The notes beneath the pieces were generated by a model that worked only from the letters and a program-made list of their open reading frames with translations, had not been told where the DNA came from and made no database searches. From positions 2,976,001 through 3,040,000 of the forward strand of contig OY970153.1 of the NCBI GenBank assembly GCA_963706385.1: a stretch of DNA of 64,000 bases, in the 5' to 3' direction. The DNA comes from Poindextera sp963706385. Lineage in GTDB: Bacteria > Pseudomonadota > Alphaproteobacteria > Caulobacterales > Caulobacteraceae. This document shows, piece by piece, positions 48,475-56,173 of this stretch (positions within the stretch are counted from its first letter, which is position 1; each line of letters starts with the position of its first letter). The translations under genes were made by a program, and so were the position numbers.

Positions 48475-49218
48475 CTACCGCGTCAGTTCGTAGACCCCGG
48501 TCACGTCCACCCGCACGGTCAGCTCGCCCGCCGAGATCGGGGTGGCTTCGGCTCGTCCAGCCAGCAACGCCAACGGCCGCACCGGTCCCTGCGCGCCGCC
48601 GGCCTCTTCGCTCAGGCTGACCAGACGCGCCACGCGGTAGCCGCTGGCGCCGGCGTAGAGCGCGGCCTTGGCCGCCAGGGCCTTGACCGCGGCGAGGCGG
48701 GCGGCGTCCTCGGCGGCGGCGGGGTCCTTCAGGTCAAAGCTGATCCCATTGACCTGGTTGGCGCCGGCCGCGGTCGCCGCGTCGATCACCGCGCCGAGCC
48801 TGGCGATGTCGCTCATCGTTACGGTCACGTCGTTTCCGGCGGCGTAGTCCTCCAAGACGGCCGGCCTGCCGGGCGGATAGCTGTACTGGGCCGAGAGGTT
48901 GAGATTGGTGGTGCGGATGTCGCGGTCGGCGATGCCGGCCTTGCGCAGTGCGGCGACCATGGCGGTCATCCGACCGGCGTTCTGGGCCATGGCCGCCGCG
49001 GCGCTGGCCGCGCGGGACTGCACGCCGAGGGTCAGGATCGCCTGGTCCGGCGCGACCTCGGTCTCGCCATAGGCTGTGAGGTTCAGCGTGGTGGCCTCGA
49101 ACGCCCGGTCGGCGGCGGGGGCGCTCGGCTGGGCGAGGGCGGTGCGGGGCGTGGCGGCCAGGGCGCTGGAGGCGAGCATCAGGCCGGCCAGGGCGCCGGC
49201 GCGGGCGGGGATGGTCAT
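48475..49218 (-). CDS. SIMPL-domain (DUF541) periplasmic protein
   Basis: The 247-residue protein has a signal peptide (about residues 1-29, MTIPARAGALAGLMLASSALA). The SIMPL domain shows LTAYGETEVAPDQAILTLGVQSRA, AGIADRDIRTTNLNLSAQY and VNGISFDLKDPAAAEDAARLAAVKALAAKA. Homologues include a periplasmic immunogenic protein of Brucella; the molecular function is unknown. The start at 49218 is chosen over an upstream frame extension without signal character. Confidence 0.88.
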   Translation of the reverse strand: MTIPARAGALAGLMLASSALAATPRTALAQPSAPAADRAFEATTLNLTAYGETEVAPDQAILTLGVQSRAASAAAAMAQNAGRMTAMVAALRKAGIADRDIRTTNLNLSAQYSYPPGRPAVLEDYAAGNDVTVTMSDIARLGAVIDAATAAGANQVNGISFDLKDPAAAEDAARLAAVKALAAKAALYAGASGYRVARLVSLSEEAGGAQGPVRPLALLAGRAEATPISAGELTVRVDVTGVYELTR

Positions 49219-49350
49219 GGCGGGGTCTCTCCCGGGGGGCGGGCCGGATCGCCCGCGCGCCCTAGGCATACACCCCTAGACCCGCCAACCTGAACCTAGG
49301 CTTTAAGCGCGAAGCCGCCCATGCTAGGCGAAACGCCCCGCGCGCAGCGC

Positions 49351-49426
49351 AGGCCCGTAGCTCAATGGTTAGAGCCGGCCGCTCATAACGGTCTGGTTGC
49401 AGGTTCGAGTCCTGCCGGGCCTACCA
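49351..49426 (+). tRNA. tRNA with CAU anticodon (Ile2 or elongator Met)
   Basis: A 76-nt cloverleaf. The acceptor stem pairs AGGCCCG with CGGGCCT, then discriminator A and an encoded CCA. The D arm is GCTCAATGGTTAGAGC, the anticodon stem GGCCG/CGGTC holds loop CTCATAA with CAT at 34-36, and the T arm is GCAGGTTCGAGTCCTGC. Lack of the initiator 1-72 mismatch excludes fMet. Lysidine-modified Ile2 versus elongator Met cannot be told with certainty. Confidence 0.95.
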
Positions 49427-49536
49427 GGGCCTTCACCATCGCCCTATTCGGGCGTGGTCGGCGCCGGCGGTAGGATGTACGACATCCCGCATCGGAACGG
49501 GGCGAGACGCCGCTTGGCGGCGGCGGGCGAAGAGCG

Positions 49537-50700
49537 ATGATGCACGAGAGCGAAGACCAACGGGCCATCCGCGAGGGCGTTCGCGCGGTGGTCAGTGAAT
49601 TCGGCGACGACTACTGGCTGGCCAGGGACGAGGACGGCGTCTTTCCGTTCGAGTTCCACCGGGCGATGGCCAAGGGGGGCTGGCTCGGGATCACCATGCC
49701 GCAGGAGTACGGCGGCGCCGGCCTCGGGGTGAGCGAGGCGGCGATCATGATGCACGAGGTGGCGAGTCACGGCGGGGGCATGACCGCGGCCTCGGCCGTG
49801 CACATCAACCTGTTCGGGCCGCATCCCATCGTGGTCAAGGGCTCGGCGGCGCAGAAGGCGCGCTGGGTGCCGCGGCTGATCGCCGGCGAGGATCAATGCT
49901 GCTTCGGCTTCACCGAGCCCGACGCGGGCCTCAACAGCACCCGGATCAAGACCTTCGCCGAAAAGGCTCCCGGCGGCTATGTGGTCCGCGGCCAGAAGGT
50001 GTGGACCTCGACCGCGCAGGTGGCCAACAAGATCATGCTGCTGACGCGAACCACCAAATACGAGGATTGCGCCCGCCCGACCGACGGCATCACCATCTTC
50101 TACACCGATCTGGATCGCGGCAAGATCGACGTCCGCCGAATTCCGAAGATGGGCCGCAAGGCGGTCGATTCCAACGCTGTCTTCATCGATGGCCTGTTCG
50201 TGCCCGAGGAGGACCGCATCGGCGAGGAGGGCAAGGGTTTCTCCTACATTCTCCACAGCCTGAACCCCGAGCGGGTGCTGATCGGCGCCGAAGCCGTCGG
50301 CATCGGCCAGGACGCGCTGCGCCGGGCCACGCGATACGCCCGCGAGCGCATCGTCTTCGACCGTCCGATCGGCCAGAACCAAGCCATCCAGCATCCGCTC
50401 GCCGAGCGTTGGATGTATCTCGAGGCCGCCTGGCTGATGGTGATGCGGGCGGCCTGGCTCTACGATCACGACCAGCCCTGCGGCGCCGAGGCCAACAGCG
50501 CCAAGTTCCTGGGCGCCCGCGCCGGGCACGAAGCGGCTTGGCAGGCGATCGCCACCCACGGCGGCTTCGGCTACGCCAAGGAATATCACGTCGAGCGGCT
50601 CTATCGCGAAGTCGCCATCAGCCGCCTGGCGCCGATCACCGAACAACTGATCTTGAGCTTCGTCGCCGAAAAGGTGCTCGACCTGCCCAAGAGCTACTGA
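49537..50700 (+). CDS. acyl-CoA dehydrogenase
   Basis: The 387-residue FAD enzyme has the N-terminal helical domain (WLGITMPQEYGGAGLGVSEAA), the flavin-binding middle strand region (CCFGFTEPDAGLNSTRIKTFA) and a C-terminal helical bundle (RVLIGAEAVGIGQDALRRATRYARERIVF, HGGFGYAKEYHVERLYREVAISRLAPITEQL). The base glutamate region is GFGYAKEYHVER. It oxidises an unknown acyl-CoA. Confidence 0.92.
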   Translation: MMHESEDQRAIREGVRAVVSEFGDDYWLARDEDGVFPFEFHRAMAKGGWLGITMPQEYGGAGLGVSEAAIMMHEVASHGGGMTAASAVHINLFGPHPIVVKGSAAQKARWVPRLIAGEDQCCFGFTEPDAGLNSTRIKTFAEKAPGGYVVRGQKVWTSTAQVANKIMLLTRTTKYEDCARPTDGITIFYTDLDRGKIDVRRIPKMGRKAVDSNAVFIDGLFVPEEDRIGEEGKGFSYILHSLNPERVLIGAEAVGIGQDALRRATRYARERIVFDRPIGQNQAIQHPLAERWMYLEAAWLMVMRAAWLYDHDQPCGAEANSAKFLGARAGHEAAWQAIATHGGFGYAKEYHVERLYREVAISRLAPITEQLILSFVAEKVLDLPKSY

Positions 50701-50738
50701 CGGTCTGGGGCGCCGGGTTCGGGTTCGCCGCGCCGCGT

Positions 50739-51122
50739 TCAGCCCGGCAGCAGCGACTGGACCACCTCCGCCGGACGGCAAAGCGCCGCGCCCTTGGAGG
50801 TGACCACGATCGGCCGTTCGACCAGGATCGGTTCGGCGACCATGGCCTCGAGGATCGCCCCGTCGCTGGTTTTGGGATCGGTCAGCCCGCGCGCCTCGGC
50901 CGGGGTCCCGCGCACGCGCAGAATGTCGCGCGGCTTGAGCTTCATCGTCTTGAGCAGGCGTTCGAGCAGGGGCCGGGTCCAGCCGGCCTTCAGATATTCC
51001 ACCACCTCCGGCTCGATCCCGGCCGCGCGGATCGCCGCCAGGGTGTTGCGCGAAGTGCCGCAATTGGGGTTGTGGTAGATCGTCGCCTTGGCGCTGCGGG
51101 CGCCATCGCCTGGGTTCGACAT
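50739..51122 (-). CDS. arsC: arsenate reductase (ArsC, glutaredoxin type)
   Basis: The 127-residue protein has catalytic Cys in YHNPNCGTSRNTLAAIRAAG. Other ArsC blocks are EVVEYLKAGWTRPLLERLL, ILRVRGTPAEA and PIVVTSKGAALCRPAEVV. It reduces arsenate to arsenite using glutathione/glutaredoxin. It is isolated: no arsB, acr3 or arsR neighbour. The start at 51122 gives standard length. Confidence 0.92.
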   Translation of the reverse strand: MSNPGDGARSAKATIYHNPNCGTSRNTLAAIRAAGIEPEVVEYLKAGWTRPLLERLLKTMKLKPRDILRVRGTPAEARGLTDPKTSDGAILEAMVAEPILVERPIVVTSKGAALCRPAEVVQSLLPG

Positions 51123-51331
51123 CGGCTCGCCATCCTCGGCTCGGCGAGAACGCCCAACCGCGCCCGCCGCCGTGTTCACTGCCCGGTTCGGCGAGGCTGT
51201 CAAGCCCGTGTCACCCTGTCTTGGGGACGCAAGTAACCGGGTCGCGAGCGGATGAACGCCCCCAACCCGGTCAAAGTCAGGGCTGGCGCGGCGGAAACGC
51301 CGGCCAGCGTTAGGCCGAAGCCAGGTTCAGA

Positions 51332-51541
51332 TCAGACGGCCTGAAGTTGGCCGGCCGACATCTTGCCGCTCTTGCGGTCCTGTTCGAGCTCGTAGGAGAC
51401 CTTTTGGCCTTCGTGCAGCCCATTCAGGCCCGCGCGTTCAACCGCCGAGATGTGGACGAAGACGTCGCTGCCGCCTTGATCGGGTTGGATGAAGCCAAAA
51501 CCTTTTTGGCCGTTGAACCATTTTACAGTGCCGGTAGCCAT
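51332..51541 (-). CDS. cold-shock domain protein
   Basis: The 69-residue single CSD protein has RNA-binding motifs RNP1 (KGFGFIQPD) and RNP2 (VFVHISAVE) in a five-strand barrel. It binds single-stranded RNA/DNA as an RNA chaperone. The ATG at 51541 begins MATGTVKWFNGQ; the upstream ATG of the same frame adds seven residues. A long, A/T-richer leader precedes it. Confidence 0.96.
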   Translation of the reverse strand: MATGTVKWFNGQKGFGFIQPDQGGSDVFVHISAVERAGLNGLHEGQKVSYELEQDRKSGKMSAGQLQAV

Positions 51542-51571
51542 AGTTCGTAGTTCCTTAGACATTGATTTATC

Positions 51572-51590
51572 CGCGAGCCGACGGCTCGCG
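51572..51590. repeat. palindromic hairpin in the cold-shock gene leader
   Basis: CGCGAGCC and GGCTCGCG flank GAC, an 8-bp perfect stem about 30 bp upstream of the cold-shock ATG. It could be a leader stem that shifts with temperature, as in cspA mRNAs of enterobacteria, but this is inferred. Confidence 0.6.
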
Positions 51591-51738
51591 ATATCAGAAT
51601 TTCGAGAAGATTAGGAGCAAGTCCGGAGCTCGATCCTTGGATAGAGCCGTGGAGAGCGACCGAACCATGTCGATATTTGACTTGGGCATCTTATAGAATT
51701 TAGCCGCCGTTGGCAAGCGCTTTGCTGCGCAAGCAAGG

Positions 51739-51933
51739 TCAGCCCGTCGTATTTCGCCGCTCGCGCGCGGCGGGCGGACGGCCTTTCCGCTCCGCGCGTT
51801 CGCTCTCGTCGGCCAGTTGATTCCACAACTGCGCCAACTTGAGGAACTCCTCGCGCGCGCCGGGCCGGCGCGCCTCGGCCGCCTGCCGCTCGAAACTGCG
51901 CGCCTGGGCGCGGTATTGCAGGGCCTCGCTCAT
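51739..51933 (-). CDS. small conserved-looking hypothetical protein
   Basis: The 64-residue, highly charged, mostly helical protein (YRAQARSFERQAAEARRPGAREEFLKLAQLWNQLADESERAERKG) has strong coding-like codon bias. I do not recognise a family. Similar short coiled-coil proteins are common in alphaproteobacteria. It lies 12 bp after the sigma-region-2 ORF on the same strand. Confidence 0.65.
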   Translation of the reverse strand: MSEALQYRAQARSFERQAAEARRPGAREEFLKLAQLWNQLADESERAERKGRPPAARERRNTTG

Positions 51934-51945
51934 CGCCGAGGGGGC

Positions 51946-52269
51946 CTAGCTCGCCGGTTCACGCGGCGCGGCGAAGGCGGCCGCGCGGTCGGCGTTCCAG
52001 ACCGTGGTGGGCGCGCCCCTGCGGCGCTGCTGCTCGCGCCGGCGGGCGACGGAATGGAAGGCGCCGCGCAGGATGGAGTACAGCCACAACCGGGTGTCGC
52101 GCGGATCGTCGCCGGCGCGTTCGGGCTGGTCCTTCAGCGCCTCGGCCACGGTCAGGCTAACCAGGCTGTCAGCCTCGTTGTCGTCTTCGGTCAGCCGGTC
52201 GGCGAACGCCCGAAGGGCGGGTTGCAACGCCAGGATTTCCTGACGCAGGTCATCGGAAGGCAGGGGCAA
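51946..52269 (-). CDS. sigma70 region 2-like small protein (possibly truncated ECF sigma)
   Basis: The 107-residue protein (LRQEILALQPALRAFADRLTEDDNEADSLVSLTVAEALKD...DTRLWLYSILRGAFHSVARRREQQRR) matches the helical region 2 of ECF sigma factors. A region 4 DNA-binding domain is absent: the protein ends about 25 residues later. It is either a truncated sigma factor or a stand-alone sigma-like regulator. Confidence in full function is low. Confidence 0.7.
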   Translation of the reverse strand: MPLPSDDLRQEILALQPALRAFADRLTEDDNEADSLVSLTVAEALKDQPERAGDDPRDTRLWLYSILRGAFHSVARRREQQRRRGAPTTVWNADRAAAFAAPREPAS

Positions 52270-52409
52270 GGCGTGTCTTTCATCCCCCGACGCGCCAAGG
52301 CGGCGTCAGGCATGAGGGCGACGGCCAACTCCGCCGCGATCAAGGCTCTTGTGAAGCGTGGCTCCTTCCTAGCACGGCCGAGCGCGAAAAGCTTCAACAG
52401 ATCAATCAT
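52191..52409 (-). CDS. possible small ORF overlapping the sigma-like gene
   Basis: The 72 codons from the ATG at 52409 (MIDLLKLFALGRARKEPRFT then a hydrophobic helix ALIAAELAVAL) overlap the start of the sigma-like ORF in another frame. The first 45 residues look coding, the tail does not. I do not recognise it. Confidence 0.3.
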   Translation of the reverse strand: MIDLLKLFALGRARKEPRFTRALIAAELAVALMPDAALARRGMKDTPCPCLPMTCVRKSWRCNPPFGRSPTG

Positions 52410-52538
52410 CCGCGCCCGCCGCCGTCCCGACCGGCGCAAAAGCCGCGCGAACTGGCGGACCGCTGTGCTAGACTGATATCCGGGTCCGCGTCGGGCGACC
52501 TGGACCATTGGGGCCGAGCGGCCCGGAAAGACGGGTAG

Positions 52539-52838
52539 ATGACCAGCGACAAGCCGCGGGGGCGCGCGAGCGTCCAGAAGTCCCGCCCGGACGAGTTCCG
52601 CCGAGCGATCGAGAAGGCGGAAGCCGAGGGCGCGTCCAGGGCCGACATGGTGCTTCGCCTGACCTTGCGCGACGCCGCCGACCTCAAGCGCGACCGCAGC
52701 GTGGCGGTCGAGGATATCAGCTTCGCCGGGGGCGAGATGCGCTACATCGGCGTCAAGGTCGCGCCGGGCGGGGTGGCCGTCAGCGCGCTGCACGCCAGCG
52801 CCGAGGACGAGCCGACGCCGGTCTCCGCCAAGAAGTAG
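52539..52838 (+). CDS. conserved-looking hypothetical protein, 99 residues
   Basis: It starts after GGAAAGACGGGTAG. Its sequence (FRRAIEKAEAEGASRADMVLRLTLRDAADLKRDRSVAVEDISFAGGEMRYIGVKVAPGGVAVSALH) has a helical N-terminus and a mixed C-terminus with no membrane segment. I do not recognise the family. Codon bias supports a real gene. Confidence 0.75.
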   Translation: MTSDKPRGRASVQKSRPDEFRRAIEKAEAEGASRADMVLRLTLRDAADLKRDRSVAVEDISFAGGEMRYIGVKVAPGGVAVSALHASAEDEPTPVSAKK

Positions 52839-53032
52839 GCCGCCCACGCATCGAACCGTCCGCCGCCGGCCCCGCGTTGGCGCGCGCCTTGCTCGCCGCG
52901 CTCGGCCGCGCCCAAGGACGGGCCAGTTCGAGACAACGGGCGGGCAAGCCGTTTCTGGCCCGCCGGGCGGTGGACGGTGTCGATGATCGGGACGATGCGC
53001 GAACGCTGGAGTCAGGCGGTGAGGCCGCGCCG

Positions 53033-53971
53033 ATGACCGTCGCCGTCTCCATCATCATCCCGACCCAACGCCGCCCCGAGCAGCTATTGCGCGCCGCGCG
53101 CTCGGCGCTGCGCCAGACCGGCGTCGCGACCGACGCTCTGGAGTTGGTCATCGCCGACAATGACCAGACCCCGTCCGCCCGCCCGATCGCCGAGCGGCTG
53201 GCGGCGCAAGCCGCCTTCCCGGTGATCTACGTGCATGAACCGCGCAGCGGCGTCGCCAATGTCCGCAACGCGGCCATGACCCGGGCCAGCGGCGCGCTGA
53301 TCGCCTTCCTGGACGACGACGAGGAGGCGCCGGAGGGCTGGCTCGCCGCCTTGCTTAAGGCTCAGGCCAGATTCGACGCCGACGTGGTGTTCGGCCCGGT
53401 CCGCGCCCGGGCGTCGGCGAACATCGTCGAGCACCGGGCCTATCTGGAACACTTTTTCTCGCGCGTCGGCCCGGACGAGGCCGGCGTGATCGCGCACTAT
53501 TACGGTTGCGGCGACAGCCTGGTCCGCCGCGCCGCCCTGCCGGATACGCGCCGGCCGTTCTGCGGGGTCAGGAACCAGACCGGCGGCGAAGACGACCTGC
53601 TGTTCGGCCGGATGAAGGCCATGGGCGCCCGATTCGCCTGGGCGCCGGCGGCCTATGTGTTCGAGGATCCCGCGCCCGAGCGACTCAATCTCGCCTACGC
53701 CATCCGCCGCGCCTTCGCCTACGGCCACGGCCCCACGGCGCATTGCGCGGCCGCCGTCCCGCCCGATCGGCTGGGCGTGGCGCGGTGGATGGCCATCGGC
53801 CTTGGCCAGGCGAGCCTCTATGGGCTTTTGGCCCTGGCCCAATGGATCGCGCGCGCGCCCGATCGCGCCTTCAGCCTGGACAAGGCGGCGCGGGGGCTGG
53901 GCAAGACCCTCTGGTGGGGCCCGTTCAGGATCGCCTTCTACGGGCTTCCAGCGCCGGGGGCCGCGGCGTGA
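53033..53971 (+). CDS. family 2 glycosyltransferase
   Basis: The 312-residue GT-A enzyme has N-terminal VSIIIPTQRRPEQLLRAARSAL, the nucleotide-sugar/metal block ALIAFLDDDEEAPEGWLAALL (DDD) and later CGDSLVRRAALPDT and GGEDDLLFGRMKAMGARFAW. It ends in an amphipathic segment near residues 255-275 that may touch the membrane. The acceptor is unknown. Confidence 0.88.
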   Translation: MTVAVSIIIPTQRRPEQLLRAARSALRQTGVATDALELVIADNDQTPSARPIAERLAAQAAFPVIYVHEPRSGVANVRNAAMTRASGALIAFLDDDEEAPEGWLAALLKAQARFDADVVFGPVRARASANIVEHRAYLEHFFSRVGPDEAGVIAHYYGCGDSLVRRAALPDTRRPFCGVRNQTGGEDDLLFGRMKAMGARFAWAPAAYVFEDPAPERLNLAYAIRRAFAYGHGPTAHCAAAVPPDRLGVARWMAIGLGQASLYGLLALAQWIARAPDRAFSLDKAARGLGKTLWWGPFRIAFYGLPAPGAAA

Positions 53972-54074
53972 GCGCGCCGGGAACCGGCCGACTTCAGCCC
54001 GCGTCTGGCCCGCTTGAGGAAAAATTCCTCCACGGGCGCCACCACGTCACCCCAAACCGGTTCTTGCGGAGGTC

Positions 54075-56012
54075 ATGAGGGTGATGCATCTGTGTCCCGA
54101 ACAGTCAGCCTCGGCGCCGAACAACGCCGCCGCCAAGGGAGAGTGCGCCATCACCGCCCCCGCCATCGAGGGTCTGAACCAGGCCCCGACCAGACACCGC
54201 GCGCTCATTGAATGGGTGGCCGAGATCGCCGCCCTGACCCAACCCGACCGGGTGAGGTGGTGCGACGGCTCGGACGAGGAATGGGCCCGACTGACCGCTG
54301 AACTGGTGGCGGCCGGCACGCTGCGTCCGCTCAACCCGAATATTCGACCCAATTCCTTTCTCGCCAGTTCCGATCCCAAGGACGTGGCGCGGGTCGAGAG
54401 CCGCACCTTCATCTGTTCGGAGAAACCCGAGGACGCCGGCCCGACCAACAATTGGCTCGATCCCGGCGAGATGCGCGCGGACCTGAAGGGGCTGTTCAAG
54501 GGATGCATGCGCGGGCGCACGATGTATGTGGTGCCCTTCTGCATGGGGCCGATCGGCTCGAAGATCAGCGCGCTGGGGGTGGAGATCACCGACAGCGCCT
54601 ATGTCGCCGTATCGATGCGGATCATGACCCGGATGGGCAAGGCCGCCCTCGACCAGCTCGGCGAGGACGGCTTTTTTGTTCCCGCCGTGCACTCGGTCGG
54701 CGCGCCGCTGGCCCCGGGCCAGGCCGACGTCGCCTGGCCGTGCAACGAGATCAAGTACATCGTCCACTTCCCCGAGACCCGGGAGATCTGGTCCTACGGT
54801 TCGGGCTACGGCGGCAACGCGCTTTTGGGCAAGAAGTGCTATGCGCTGCGCATCGCCTCGGTGATGGCCCGCGACGAGGGCTGGCTGGCCGAGCACATGC
54901 TGATTCTCAAGCTGACCTCGCCCGAGGGCGCGGCGCGCTATGTCGCCGCGGCCTTCCCCAGCGCCTGCGGCAAGACCAACCTGGCCATGCTGCGGCCGAC
55001 GCTGAAGGGCTGGAAGGCCGAGACCATCGGCGACGACATCTGCTGGATGCGCTTCGGCGAGGACGGCCGGCTGTATGCGATCAATCCGGAGGCCGGCTTC
55101 TTCGGCGTCGCGCCCGGCACCGGCAAGGGCACCAACATCCACGCGATCAACGCCCTGCACGCCAACTGCATATTCACCAACGTCGCCATGACCGACGAGG
55201 GCGATGTCTGGTGGGAGGGACTGACCGACCAGGCTCCGGCGCACCTGATCGACTGGCGCGGCCGCGACTGGACCCCGCAATCGGCCGAGCCCGCGGCCCA
55301 TCCCAACGCTCGCTTCACCGCCCCGGCCGACCAGTGCCCGATCATCGCGCGGGAATGGGACGATCCGAAGGGCGTGCCGATCTCGGCCATCCTGTTCGGC
55401 GGCCGCCGGGCCAGCGCCCAGCCCCTGGTCACCGAGGCCTTCGACTGGCGCCACGGCGTGTTCCTGGCCTCGAACGTGGCCTCGGAAGGCACGGCCGCGG
55501 CGGAGAACAAGGTCGGCGAGCTGCGCCGCGATCCGTTCGCCATGCTGCCGTTCTGCGGCTACAACATGGGCGATTATTTCGCCCACTGGCTGCAGCTGGG
55601 CGCGGCGGCCGATCCGCGCAAACTGCCGCGGATCTATTTCGTCAACTGGTTCCGCAAGGACGCGCGCGGCCGGTTCATCTGGCCGGGCTACGGCGAGAAC
55701 AGCCGGGTCCTGAAGTGGATATTCGAGCGGCTGGAAGGCAAGGCCTTGGCGGTCGCCACCCCGATCGGGAACCTGCCGGCCGAGGGCTCGCTGGACGTGT
55801 CCGGCCTGGACCTGAGCGAGGAGCAGCTGCGCGTCTTGACCAGCGTCGATCGCGAGGTCTGGCGCGAGGAGGCCTCGCACATCCCGCCGTTCTACGAGCG
55901 GTTCGAGGGTAGGCTGCCCGCCGCGTTGTGGGACGAACTGGCGGCGCTGCGCGCGCGGCTGGACGAGGCGCCCAAGGCCGAAGCCGCGGGGGTCGAACGC
56001 CTGGCCGGGTAG
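54075..56012 (+). CDS. pckG: phosphoenolpyruvate carboxykinase (GTP)
   Basis: The 645-residue enzyme has GTP-type PEPCK motifs: the P-loop FPSACGKTNLAML, IGDDICWMRFGEDGRLYAINPEAGFFGVAPGT, and NIHAINALHANCIFTNVA. It converts oxaloacetate to phosphoenolpyruvate in gluconeogenesis. An in-frame GTG/ATG a few codons downstream are alternative starts after GCGGAGG. It precedes the propionyl-CoA genes on the same strand, fitting use of propionate-derived C4 acids. Confidence 0.96.
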   Translation: MRVMHLCPEQSASAPNNAAAKGECAITAPAIEGLNQAPTRHRALIEWVAEIAALTQPDRVRWCDGSDEEWARLTAELVAAGTLRPLNPNIRPNSFLASSDPKDVARVESRTFICSEKPEDAGPTNNWLDPGEMRADLKGLFKGCMRGRTMYVVPFCMGPIGSKISALGVEITDSAYVAVSMRIMTRMGKAALDQLGEDGFFVPAVHSVGAPLAPGQADVAWPCNEIKYIVHFPETREIWSYGSGYGGNALLGKKCYALRIASVMARDEGWLAEHMLILKLTSPEGAARYVAAAFPSACGKTNLAMLRPTLKGWKAETIGDDICWMRFGEDGRLYAINPEAGFFGVAPGTGKGTNIHAINALHANCIFTNVAMTDEGDVWWEGLTDQAPAHLIDWRGRDWTPQSAEPAAHPNARFTAPADQCPIIAREWDDPKGVPISAILFGGRRASAQPLVTEAFDWRHGVFLASNVASEGTAAAENKVGELRRDPFAMLPFCGYNMGDYFAHWLQLGAAADPRKLPRIYFVNWFRKDARGRFIWPGYGENSRVLKWIFERLEGKALAVATPIGNLPAEGSLDVSGLDLSEEQLRVLTSVDREVWREEASHIPPFYERFEGRLPAALWDELAALRARLDEAPKAEAAGVERLAG

Positions 56013-56173
56013 GGCGGGCGGGACAGTACGACAGGGGCGTGACTCACGCAGCGGCAGGCGCTTAGAAGCCTTCGCGGTGTTTCGCGCGAGCCGGGCCTGA
56101 AAGCTCGCTCGCGGCGGACGTCTGGCGCTGGGAACAGCGCCGCGTCGGCGAATTTGGAGGGCGGTCTGGCCGG

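Noticed and set aside
49351..49426. Initiator tRNA-fMet
   Set aside because: The acceptor stem is fully paired at 1-72 and the anticodon stem lacks three G-C pairs, so it is an elongator Met or Ile2 tRNA.
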